This document shows positions 24,138 through 35,617 of a stretch of DNA of 64,000 bases, one piece after another; positions within the stretch are counted from its first letter, which is position 1; each line of letters starts with the position of its first letter. The notes under the pieces were generated by a model, which was not told where the DNA came from, ran no database searches, and was given only the letters and a program-made list of their open reading frames with translations. A program made the position numbers and the translations under genes. This stretch comes from Lomentospora prolificans (lineage: Eukaryota; Ascomycota; Sordariomycetes; Microascales; Microascaceae). The stretch covers positions 1,178,001-1,242,000 of the forward strand of contig JARFXM010000005.1 in NCBI GenBank assembly GCA_029532625.1. Direction: 5' to 3'.

Positions 24138-27100
24138 CTTTTGCCCCCCTGTTGGGCAAGTTAGACAGGAAGCTACCCACATTGTGGCGGGCGACGCACC
24201 TTTGGTGCTGGACACCAAACACTGTTAGCCACTAGTGTGACTGTCTGTCCCACACTCTGAGCTTATTCAAACGACTCTATGTAACCAGGGACGGCTCCCT
24301 CGTCAACAAGTCCAGCCGTCACACGCAGACAATTTCAAAACCCTGGCCTCATCAGAAATAGGATGAAGGTCCTTTGGTAACCGAAATAGCAATTGGAGAA
24401 CGTAATTTAGCCTCGTCATTGCGGTAGCGCGACGTCTGGAGCGGCCCTTAAGTTTCCTTCTTAGCAACGGAAACCGTGATAAAGCACTTGGTAAGCAACA
24501 GAAAGGCAAAAGGAAGACCAACTTCGTCCCCAACATCGCTCACTGGCTTGATCCCTTCCTGCAAGTTACGCCGACCTCCCCTCGCTCTCCTTCCAACTCA
24601 GTGCCCGTAGCAAGTACACACCGCAGTTGTCGGCATTAGGCTTATCCCTCTATCCTTGCCCGACGTTACATCTCATATACGCCGAGGGTGACGATCCGCG
24701 CTCGGGCACCATCTCTGACAGGCTCCTCCGCCCGTGGAATTTTCCGAAGACATGTCAAATTGCCAGTCGCTCCCTCGTGGGGAGAATGTCACCTCGACGT
24801 TCCAGAGGCCAACGCCTCGAAATGAACCGTAGGTCTGTGCGAAATTTCGCGAATGTCACGCTGGTGTCGCTGGTCAGACCCAACCTGGGTATTCCTCGTA
24901 ACCGAGCGGGCCTGCATGCCAAGATGAGGAAAGCGAACGACGGTGTTCGCGTGAACTCTGTCGAGAAATTGCCATTGAGGCGGTCCCATTAGCCAATAAA
25001 CATCGGAATTGCAAGATCAAACGTCGTGTCCGGAGGTTGATGTCTCGATATTCCCTTGGCAAGCATAGGTCCCCCCTCCCGCGAAATTATGATCTTTCTT
25101 TCTCCCCTTTTCTCTAAAGTAATACGGGTTCCTAGATGTTTTGTCATTGATGTCGGCGATCCGGCTTTAGCAGATGCAGGCGGCACAGGAGGCCTTTTCC
25201 CTTCCTTGTCCGTCTGCTGAGCCTATTCTTAGACGAGGCGCCCGGCGTCGAGATAGTACTTGATATTGCCCATCTGCCTGCAGAGTCTGCAGGCATTGCG
25301 TAGCATCGTGCGGCCCTCGGCAAGGTACATACAGGTGGCTCCTTCAGTGGTGAATGCAGTCAACCACACTGGTGGTCAAATAATATTCAAATCTCGGCAT
25401 CCTTGATTAGCAATATCCTTCCTTCTTGTCCTCTTCCTCAAGATGCCCTTCCTGTGAACCCACTCAACTGGACTTCTATTTTGAGCTTATTGAGCAGTTC
25501 TCACAATCAGCCATTTTATACGCCCAGGTCACGGCTAGTGCCGCCCGCAACACAAACCATAGTTGGCGCAATTTAGAGCCCGTTCCTCGATAGCCGGCCT
25601 AGGAGACGAGGGGAAAAATCGCCAAAAGGCCGCTGGTCAAAAATTGTCGTGGGAAGTACCCCGAGCAGGTAGTACTTAGGTAGTACATTCAAAGAGAGGC
25701 CACCCTTTCCGTGATGTAACTGCCAAACTTGGCCTCAATTCGCATGCTGCCCGCTCGTTCCTTCAACTTTCCTGCAAGAGGTATTATGAGTTACCATGGA
25801 CGTCACACACCAGGTCTGAATGAGCGGTGCGGAAGAGAGCTCAAGAAGGATTGGTGTGGTACTTTACCCACGCCCCTCCTCGTGGTTCCCACCCACGCGC
25901 GCCTTGTGGTTTCGACGCACTGCAGACATGCACCAGGCAGGAAAAAAAGCTTTGAATGTGCGCTGTTTCCACGTGGAGCAAGCAAGACCAGGTCAAGGTC
26001 CGTGGAGAGCTAAGGGAGAGCCGGGTGAAAAGAAAACGTGGGCAGCCGGCGGGTGTTCGTCAACCGATTCGTTTCAATCACTGGGCCTGGAGTGGATATG
26101 ATCCTCGGCATTGCCAGGCTGCATTCGGGATTTGGAAACAGCGCAAGGATGCGAGGAGACGCGAGAATCCTTGAGAGGCCCCCGATGAATACAGGGACGC
26201 CGAACGCTGAATTTACTTGTAGCCAGACACGACAATAGACGATGACCGCTTTACTAGTACAAGTAGAAATATTTCTATTTAGTGGTTGCGTTATTAGTCC
26301 AAGCTTGGGCTGGAGGGAAAGAAGCCCATCTCCCGCAAAGGGTACATCGGGGATCTCTTAACCGAAATGGCGTCGGAGGCAACGGCCGGTAGTACGAACC
26401 CTCTTTTCTTGTCGGCCAAATATTACATTTTTGTGCCCAAGGCCACGGGAATCAGACCCCACACCCTAGATGTTGAATGGAGTCCAACGCAATTTTCGGC
26501 TCTGGGCTACTGTTCGGTTCCAAGAGCCACAACCGACACCGGCGTCATCCGGAGTATTAGGAGTATTAGTGACCATTCTCCTTCGTCTTCAGGAGCCTGC
26601 CCGAACCCACCTGTTCGTGCGCACGGCTGGGGATTTCCCATTCTCACTAGTTCCGTAGTGATAGCGCTTTTTGCCACAACACCAGCCTACCTTTGATGCG
26701 ACGGCGGAATAGAGATAGCACGGACGATGACTAGGCACTAACGTTAGAGGTATCGATAGATCAAGGAAACGAACAGAAATCTTCCTATGAGGGAGTGGCA
26801 GCGCATTGAAACCTCTCCACTAATAGGTCGAGTCGATAACGTCGTGCCACTAACCAGCATCGACTCATGGGCCGTTTGCCACCGGTGATGGGCATTGATA
26901 GATCAAATACGCGTATTTTTATTCGTCAGTTCGACCGAGCCGTCCCACGCGCAGCCGACATTGGCCTGTAGATGGCAATTCCCTTTCCGGGAGCTTCTGA
27001 ACACCTTGAAACGCTTCCAGTTATGTAGCGCAAAACTTGAAGACCACTGGCAACTATCTGGTGGGCCATCGAGGCTGTACAATCGAATAGATGTAAACCA

Positions 27101-30100
27101 GCGGACTCGACACAGATGGAAGGCTTTAGAATAGAGGAGGTACCACAGCAGGCATATCCGACTTAGAAGGAGCAGGTTCGCGTCACTGGGGCTGGACTTC
27201 AGGCCAAGGAACACCTCAAGGACAGTACAGTGTGCTTGACGACGTCGACTTTGAGTAGTACCAGGCGGCGTGACCAGTGAGGCGGCACGAAGAATCACGA
27301 GGCCAAATAGGAATCATCGGAAGGAACTTGAAGGAGTAAAATAGATGCGGCCACTTCTGCGACCACACAGGTACCTAGCGTGGAGACGGCACTGGCTTTA
27401 GTGGAGCCGAGCCTTTCGAACAGCAACATGTGCTCGTGCGACAAGGTCTTGCTGTTTTCGGCACAGCAGGAATTCACTTTCTTCCTGATTCGATAGGGAG
27501 CCACAGTGGTTGGACTCCCTTTCAAACAAAACTAAATCAGATGCTCCTGCAAGTACGGCAGTGAAGCTCCCGATTCTTTCCCGATTTGGAGGTAGTGGGG
27601 AACGATGGTGGTACCTTCTTCCAACAATGCCGGAGCTTACTGCTCATAGTGGAGTCTTCTGACTGGTCAACGGGACGTTCCCGGGACCGTTGGCGCAGGA
27701 GTTTCTCCAGTCTGTCAAACGGTTCAAGCTTCTGGAGCTACCAACCCGTGCTCACCCAGTGAACGATACCACCAACCATGGTGGCGGGGTCTTGCTCGAA
27801 TGCGTCCACAGTCTTGCTCGAGCAAATGTTTGTGTGCGTATACTTTCTTTCGTGAGGGAATGTTCGAAGAGGCCCCTTGCAACTTCGCTACATAACCACA
27901 TTACATGACCTTTATGATTGCTTCATGTCCTTAATTCCTCGAATCTCAAACTCGGCGGGTGTCATTATTAGGCCCCACCATAACTTCTCATCAGGTATAG
28001 GTTGAAGGGTTGGAAAGAAGTGGCGGAAGCCTGGGAGCGACTCTCCACACTTCGGACTGAAGGCTATAACACCAGCCTCTATAACCAGCCATTCTGCGCT
28101 GGCTGCGCGGGGTTCTAAAGGGCCAGCTTGGTCCGCTAATGATATCAAAGTAATATGTGCTTCAGGTGAGCCCCAGCCTTCGTCTTTCCAACCAAGCAGG
28201 GCGCGAGAATCACTTTGACAGCGTGGTGCGTTATACAATTTTAGACGCAGGGAGATGCAGCAATTATTAGTGTTCAGTTGTCAGGCAGAGGGCATGGTCA
28301 CGATCGCACGACGCTAGCGTAACACCACACACCTTCATATCACTTGGCTAAGAATCGCCAGCAGGTACAACATACGCGCCATCCTGCTTGCTTCTGTGGC
28401 AGTGTGCTATCGCTGGCTGGCTGCGACGCTAGCCTCCCATCCCCGCGCGCCTGTTAGTGAGAGGACGCTGCACTGCAGAGTAGAGTGGAAAGACACTGGC
28501 CCCACGACCAAGGAACTTTTGTGCTTCCAGCACTCAATGCTGCGGGCATGACAGCACGGATTTTTAAGGCTACAGGTAAGAACTGATGCTGATACACGAG
28601 GCACACTCACAAGGCCGACTAGTTTACGGGTGAGGGTGTCATCCCTGCCCCCGGCTTCCCTGGGCAAGCTGTTTTGCACCCTTCCAATCCACCTCGTGCT
28701 GCAGTAGCGAGCTCAAGCCTGAGCGTCGGCATCTTCTCTACTACAATTCCCAAATAGTCTTCTTCATATTGATCTATGCAATTTACAGTCTTTCCAGAGA
28801 TACTATTCCTGGCAAGCGAACGAACCGTCGGGTTGTGAGATAGTCCCAACTTGGATCTCCGAGTGTGCAGCTTGCGGCAACCGTTGGCCAGCCCGCGCGC
28901 TGCACGCCCCATTAACCCGCCTATATCACGACGTCTTGGGCGGTTCCTAATGTACCATACGGCCAGCGCTGGCCAGCTCTGTCTCAGTTGCTGGCCAAGC
29001 CCCTGTTGGCGCGTTCTAATTTTATCCCCCATTCCGAGCCTGGCTGGCCAGGCCTGGTTTTGGCGAGGGCAAATTGTTAACACACAAATCTCCAAGGGAC
29101 CAAAACTCGCCACATTTAGCGAGATTTCATCTCGGTCATTAATGGCATAATATTAGTTGACCTCCCCGTAAACCGCTAATGGTTCTATAGCCAGCCCTCA
29201 AATGCGGCTCCAACCCCATTCATCGCGATCATTCCTTACCCTTTAGTTTTGTTTCCAAAGAAACGAAATGATGACACGAGGTTGCTGCCTGCTAATGGAC
29301 TGCGTGGTGCGGAATATTACGGCAAGTGACTCGTGTGAGGACTTGCAGAGATGAGCTACTCTTAACTGACACAGGAGGGATGGTGTAGACCATGGCCTGA
29401 ATCTCAATAACCTCTCTCCACCTCAGTCAGTGATGACAGAGCCCGGTGCCACCCACCTTTGCACGCCTTTCCACTGCAGAGTGACATCTATCCCGTCGTT
29501 ACATCGTGCTGTTTTGGCGGCACCCCTCTCCAACTAAACTTTTGAGGGATCTGTAGAATATTTGCAAGTTAGCTTTGTCCCACCTGTTTGTGTGAAGCCA
29601 GTGACTAGTGGATTTCACAGCCAGCTGGCATTGTTCCGTTCGAAGCATCACCCCTAGCTCCTTTCATCTTTTCGGAATAGTCTCTCCACCATAATGTCCT
29701 TTTTGAAGAACCGAACTCCTGGTCTATATTCCTCGCTAGAATGTAGCGAGATAAGGGTGAATAAGTCCCTGCCTCGAGCGATGCGTCCATGTAGACGCAG
29801 AAGTGGAGAGAGACTACGGAAGGCTGATGGCGAGAGGTCAATGGTAAGAAACCAAGAGCTGAAGAGGCCGCACCGCAGCGCCAGGAGATGAGGGTCGTCA
29901 GGCCATCGTCGCACAGAAGGGGTTCCCTCCTCGGGAGGCCCTGCGAAAGGAACCCCAGGTCGTATGCAACGCAACTCTACGACTAAGGCTCTCGCCCTTT
30001 GACATGGTTCAGAGCATCACATTGCATTACACTCAAGGTTTTCCCCGCACAAAACATGCTCCCCGCGTCTCTCGTGACCCCGTCGCCCATATTGAGCATA

Positions 30101-33100
30101 TTGCTTTTTGCTGCCCACTCCCATGAGGAAGCCCTCGCCCAATGGAGGAGTGATGACCCCTCTTCCAAGGCTCAAACGTCCACCACCTGGAGGGTAGCGA
30201 GGGGAAGTGGGGCGTCTCGTACATTTCCAACTTCTCCGACACTATACGTCCGACTACAGAAACCCCAAAAGGGAATGGGAGTTGGCTAGTAGCCTTAACA
30301 CACTGGCTTTTCTGAGGATATGGGCCAGGATGAGGGGCAGATGTGGGGAAGCTTGTTTGTCTATTAATGCGAAATGGTGTTCATTCGCTCAAGAACGGTG
30401 AGATCAGGGACGAATGTGGCACGCGATGGGCTTATGCGCTCGGCCCCTTCACCCCCTCCCCGACTCCAGCATACGGATGTACAGATACACTTTAGATGGG
30501 TTACGACCTATTAGTCTTTACTTCATATGACACCTCCCTCCAGAGGCGGGGTGTTATCTTGTGGTCCTCGTGGTGTGGAGAAGCGGATTGACCAGACGAC
30601 GGAGGGTTTGCAAAGCGCACGCACTTCGGTATTGAAATGTGGAGTAGCTCTGACGCTATCGAGAGCTAGACGGGGAGGATATATTGTTTACGGTGAGCTT
30701 TCGAGTCATGAGTTTATCGGATTGCGTGTCTTGTGCCTCGATGGAGTTGTGATGTCAGATGAGTCGGGCGGTGTTGGGGTCAACGACGATACGGTGTGGC
30801 GAAATTCATCTATGGATGTTATTGGGGTCAATAAACCACATCTGGCCTTGGGAGTTGCTCCCCAGCGTCATGTCTCGGCAACCCTTGGTCCCCGCATATA
30901 CTCGCCCATGGCACTACGAGACGTTTCTCGATCTGTCTTTGCGAGACAGAATGCGCCGACCTGTTTTTTTCTTCCCGGGGAGGCATGTCTTGTAAGCGGA
31001 CTTCATCGCTCACATGGCACATGCTCGAAGATGTAGATGCACGTAGGTTATCAAACTAGCGCGCCCCTGGTTATATTGACGTCGAGACGAGTTGAGAAAA
31101 TTACATCGCTGGAGAGGTCGCACCTGTAGAGGACGGAATGTGAGGGCCGCATGGCTCAGAGGTCTCGTCGCATTGCGCATCACTCGCTGAAGCGAGTCTC
31201 AATATGCTGTAGATACGTACGACCGACCCGTGGTCTGCGTCGCTCCAGCTAGGCTTCTCGGCCCATGGGAAAGGATATAGTAAACACCGTCAAGGTATCA
31301 ACCGTCTTCGACATAGATTCAAGGGTATGGCCAGACCAGATGACGATACAGTGATCTCCAGAACAAGGAAGAAGTTGAGAAAGCTCGATCTAACGATAGT
31401 GCAAGTCTTGTGCCCGATCCTAACAGACAGAGTCCCGAATAAATAGATTGACGTGTGATGCTGCTGGATTGCTAAGGGCTCGTTCATGCTGGCAGAAGCA
31501 TAGATGACATGATAGCTTACGATGGTAGCTCATTCATACGTTGCTTCCGTCTCTCTACCGTCAGAACCTCAGTCGATGCTTGACTGGAGTTAAAGATATC
31601 TAAGATTCATCAAGCATCTGGATTTGCCAAGTGTATCTCGACTATACATACTCTGGGTCCTGGATACCACGCCCAACATTGAGAGGCCCGCTACCCTGCC
31701 TGAACGTAGATATCAGACTGGGTTGGGTCTTATACGGACTGTCTACAGCTTCCACGAAACATAGCTGTGTTACCCAGTGGACTCAAAATCGCCGGTGCTA
31801 GCTCAATAACGACTCGGACATACTTCAACTAGCTGTGTCGAAAGGGCAATAAGATATGGCCTTATCCGCTTCCTTGTAACAGCTTTCCGCTTGAGGAATA
31901 TGAATGTGATAGTACGCACTCTCACTACCAAGTTCATGGTAGATAAAGTCTACTAGAACTTTCTTCCAAAAGCTATATCTCGTCAATACCACCGCCCAGA
32001 GACATCAAGCGCCGCTTAATTGTGATATCAAGACCGCTTCGGAAAATGGGCTTCAGAAGAAGATAATACCGCAGCGCGGAGAGCGTGGCGGACCATCGTC
32101 AACTGTCCTACAACCGACAGACGCTGATGCGACCTTGGTGTCACAGCCGGTGTTACTGTCTCGGGTCGATACGACGGATTGCAGCGGTGACTTTTCCCCC
32201 GCGATATCTGCCACCGCGGAAGCGTAGCATTGTCCGTATAGTTGCTCTCAAGTTGCATCGCGGGGTTCACAGTCACGGTTTCAATACCGGACATTAGGGA
32301 TTAAGGTAGGCGATCAGTATAGAGAATTGCTCATAGGGTTGGGCCTGCAATACGTGGCATCGCGGCGAGCTTGGAGGTTTTTCCCTGCCACTGCGACCGT
32401 CGCAAGCGTTCGGTGCCCCCGGGGGTCCGGACTAGTGCTAGGTCGAAGATGCGGGTATTAGATGCGGCATCGCCGAATTCTCGGGCCCTGGTTAGTAAAT
32501 ACATGCTGATGAGAGAGCAACTACAGGTGTTTGCGCATGCAAAGAGAGGAGGTCCTTACCACGGAGTATGGGAGGCTGAGAGATTCATGTGTAAAGCCTA
32601 AACCTTTGAATCAAAAGACTGATAAAGAATTGTATAAGTTAGCCACTGCATTTCCAGAACTAGCCTTCGGTAAACTCTGGAAGCTCTCACCTGGTAGGGC
32701 TACCCAGATGCTTTTGGGGCATTAGCGGGAGCCAACTCGACTCAAAGCCTGACTCCGCAGGTGGTCCTTTCGTATAAGGGTCAAGTATGGACATCGTTCA
32801 ACCGTAGATGTTGTCTACGCGAAGAGGTGCTCATCACATAATCCGATAGCAAGAGAGTTGAATGACTGTCAAAAGGTAGGGTTCAAGCATGAGCACCTAA
32901 GATGCGTGAGAAACAGATAGCCGGTATAAACTTCAAGGAATAGGTCAAAAACGTCTTCATTACTACCGAGCTCTCATCATCACAACCTAAACAACATGAT
33001 ATCCAGCGCCCATCTTGCGTCAAGTAATCGCATAAATCCAAACCCATCTTCCAAATCGGGAGAAACATACCGATATCCAAAATCGAAACGTCTCGGAAAA

Positions 33101-33238
33101 ACAAAACAAGAAAGCAGCCAGTGTTGGTTTCAAGCAACCCTTGGTAAGGGCACGTTGTCCATGGAGCTGGCACTCCACATCTTAAATTCCATCATCTGAG
33201 ACAAAGAAAATCTTCGAGGAATGACAAGCACGTAGACT
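14301..33238. other. About 19 kb with no supportable gene
   Basis: The longest frames are about 140-182 codons on either strand and overlap antisense frames of similar length. None shows a domain, signal peptide or splice-linked continuation that I trust. I found no tRNA (no convincing A-box/B-box pair), 5S rRNA, reverse transcriptase, transposase or terminal repeats. Base composition looks close to 50 percent GC, so this is not an AT-rich RIP block. Weak protein-like fragments lie at 19465-19740 (-) and 22680-22935 (-). A 28-T run is at 24110-24137 and a cluster of TGGCCA palindromes is at 28885-29050. Confidence 0.45.
24110..24137. repeat. Homopolymer tract of 28 T
   Basis: There is an uninterrupted run of 28 T, flanked on the left by short T-rich runs from 24082 and on the right by CTTTTG and a six-C run. 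It could be the poly(A) end of a minus-strand retroposed copy, but no element body or target-site duplication was recognised. Run length may be unreliable in assemblies. Confidence 0.9.
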
Positions 33239-33691
33239 CTATGCCTTGGCATCGGCAGGGCGCTGTGTAAGCGCCTTGATCTGTGTGGTTTGTTAGTGGT
33301 AAGAGCTGTTTACGCCCATGGGTAATCACAGAGGACTAAGAACGGACCGCCAAACGCTCGAGGATGACAGTTGCTCTCCAGATGAACTCACTTTCTGAAC
33401 GGCTTTCTTGACACCACTGTTGCCCGTGTTGCTCGAACTCGACTTTGTCACACCCCTCGGCTTCTTTCCTTCACTCTTGGTACCAACACCAAGAGCAGTC
33501 TTGACCTTGTCCGTCGTAGACTCGGTTCCAACAGTCTTCTTCTTAGTCGCCTTCGCAGCGCCCTTGGTTTTGGGCTTGGTGAACAAGGGGTTGGTACGCT
33601 TTTTGCGGGTGATGGTCGGGCCGGTATCGACAGTGTGGAAGATGCGAGGGCGGGCGTTGCCCGTCTGAGATCGGGTACCTTCGCGAGCCAT
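33239..33691 (-). CDS. Small lysine-rich basic protein, function unknown
   Basis: Two exons: 33392-33691 and 33239-33280, with a 111-nt intron (GTGAGT..CACAG) at 33281-33391; the product is 113 residues. Reading through the intron would give a 121-residue version with a Ser-rich end, so the splice is supported by the clean donor and acceptor and by the coherent C-terminus (IKALTQRPADAKA). The protein begins MAREGTRSQTGNARPRIF, has a TITRKKRTNPLFTK segment, then a Lys/Ala/Thr/Ser-rich, probably disordered middle. The composition recalls histone H1 tails or nucleolar proteins, but no globular domain is seen, so nuclear or nucleic-acid-binding activity is only a guess. A further small intron in the 5' leader (donor GTGAGT at 33753-33758) is possible. 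Confidence 0.68.
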
Positions 33692-35617
33692 TATGAAGCT
33701 AGGCTGGCGTTTCTAAAGCCTTTAACGGAGACGGATGTGTTAGTCTGCGAGTACTCACGGCAGCGTAGACACGCGCACGAGACGGGGACTTGATCAAGAT
33801 GTTTCGCCACCAATGAGTTGAACTGCTAGGAAATGGACAAGAGAGCGTGGCATTTGAGCTTTGCGAACGAGAAGTGAATGCGATGCGACCAGGAAGGCGT
33901 TAGGTTGGGCGCCCGCAACGCAAGGCAGATACAATATGAGGAAATTAACCCACAGTTGGGAAGGCTCTTGCGATGCGAAAATGGTCCTGTCACCTTCAAC
34001 CTGCGCAAATTTACCTGGATAGGTGAAGAGATTGATGAAAATAATAACAACGGTGATTGATTGAAGCAGCTAGTTGAGCTATTTACATTGGTTGCGAGAT
34101 GGAGGAGAAGGAGAGGAAGCGGGGAGGACAGCTAAAATAAGAGGGGGCGAGCGAAGGGCGGATGGGCTCGTGTGTCCGTGGATTATGAGGGGAAAAGGAG
34201 CAAAGGATGATGAATCTATGACCTTGGAGGAGGAAGGGGAGAAGGACGACCTGATGGAGGGTAGGGAGGTTGGGAGATGTCAAGGCAGGTAGAGTACCCG
34301 ACTGCCCAGCGGCCATATCGTGGCAGACGGGGTATGTGTACTCTCGTGGCTCTGATCGGGAGTTACCCTGACGTGCGGGAGTTGAGGAAGACCGCAAGCT
34401 TAAGCGCCAGGAGCAACTGTGCCTCGTTTGGCGGGAAATATTGAGCCCAGCAGCCGTCCCGGGACGGTAGAAAGAGAGCCCGAAATAAAAGTCAGAGGAG
34501 AAATGGGCCCGGGGAAGGGGGAAGGGGGAAGGGGGGGGAGGAGGAGAGAAGTGACGAGAAGGAAATATATAAGCGAGGGGTGCGAGAGTGCTTCGAGAAG
34601 CCAAGCTGTAGTGCAGTCGTGAAGGTCGTCGGATAAGAGTTGCGACGCCGGGTTTGAAGTTTTGAAGCTCTTTGTGGACGTTGTTAGCGCGGCTTTGGTG
34701 ACTTTCTTTCTGCGACCTGAGGCGACTTCCCGTCGCAGTTGGAACCAGATTTACAAGTTGGACTGACCTGAGCTAGCATTAGCGCGCCGCTTAGAACAAA
34801 GCATGGTTCCTTCCTCCCTATCAGGACTATCGATCCACCCAACAGAACGGAATGCGGGAGGAAGAGGAGCTGGGGAAGGGCAGGCGCACCTGGCGGACGG
34901 GGGTTAAATACGTCATCGGCGTTTCTTATCGCAGGAGCTTCTCGCACTGACAGGCGGCCCGCTCGAGTGGCTCGAAGCATAACTGGCGCCCCACGGCCGC
35001 TTCCCCTCACTCCCAGACAAGGTTTCCATTTCAGAATCAGTATAGTATACCGAGGTTTACTGCCATTCTAGAAGGCGTCTTGCACCGCCAGCCCCTCCAG
35101 GGCTCCTTTCCCTACTTGACGTGCATGGCCATTAGGGCCGCCTTGGTCGTTGTGATGGCCAAACTCATTACGACTCTGTAAGACACATCTGAATTTTGCC
35201 TTACTCTTCAAAATGCGGTCTGCTTGTTATGCACAGTCGTATCCTCGAGATAAATACTCTTGTTATAAAACGACTGGAACGATACAAGGCTATGGGGACC
35301 GACCTTTCGCGGCTGCACCCTATTATAGAAACCAGTCTCCCGGTTTGGTCTATCAAATACACATACAATACCCGGCTTAAACATACACACACACGCCAAC
35401 CGCTGAGTTTTGTTAAAGAAAACCGCGCGCCATGCCTTTTGCCTGCCTGCCTTTGTTGTGCCCCGCTAAATCCCTTCCGAGATGTTCGTGTCCTAAACCC
35501 TGCCATGGATAACGTTACGGATTGCGCTTAGTGTACCATGAGATTTCAAAACGTTCTGTCAAAAGCCGAAAACTTGTCGTGTCCCCACGCGATGTTGTTG
35601 GGATAGTCTTAACAACT
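33692..35617. other. Intergenic region with purine-rich leader block and G-rich motif
   Basis: The part at 34080-34620 is strongly purine-rich on +, so C/T-rich on the sense strand of the small basic protein gene to its left, and probably holds its promoter. The 173-codon minus frame there (34083-34604) is Pro/Ser-rich with no family resemblance and is taken as non-coding. The right end lies downstream of BLM10 and should contain its 3' UTR. Confidence 0.45.
34511..34538 (+). other. G-quadruplex-forming motif
   Basis: Four G-runs of 4, 5, 5 and 8 bases are separated by three AA loops. This satisfies the strict G4 pattern (four runs of at least three G, loops of 1-7 nt) with very short loops, which usually makes stable folds. 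It lies about 820 bp upstream of the small basic protein gene, on its non-sense strand. Confidence 0.85.

Noticed and set aside
24014..24235. Phe-rich + frames and Lys-rich minus frame
   Set aside because: Created by the T homopolymer at 24110-24137.
21286..26291. Near-identical TAGTGGTTGCG words at about 21286 and 26281 as a repeat
   Set aside because: Eleven bases shared once over 5 kb is within chance, and the flanks do not match.
14301..33238. Possible tRNA or 5S rRNA genes
   Set aside because: Scattered GTTCGA/GTTCAA matches (for example near 14380, 19146, 27720) lack a paired T-arm and A-box, and no 5S-like block was seen.
14301..33238. RIP-mutated transposon block
   Set aside because: The sequence is not visibly AT-rich and I recognised no transposase or reverse-transcriptase remnants; a RIP index was not computed.
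34083..34604. 173-codon minus frame upstream of the small basic protein
   Set aside because: Pro/Ser-rich low-complexity from a purine-rich block; better explained as promoter or leader.
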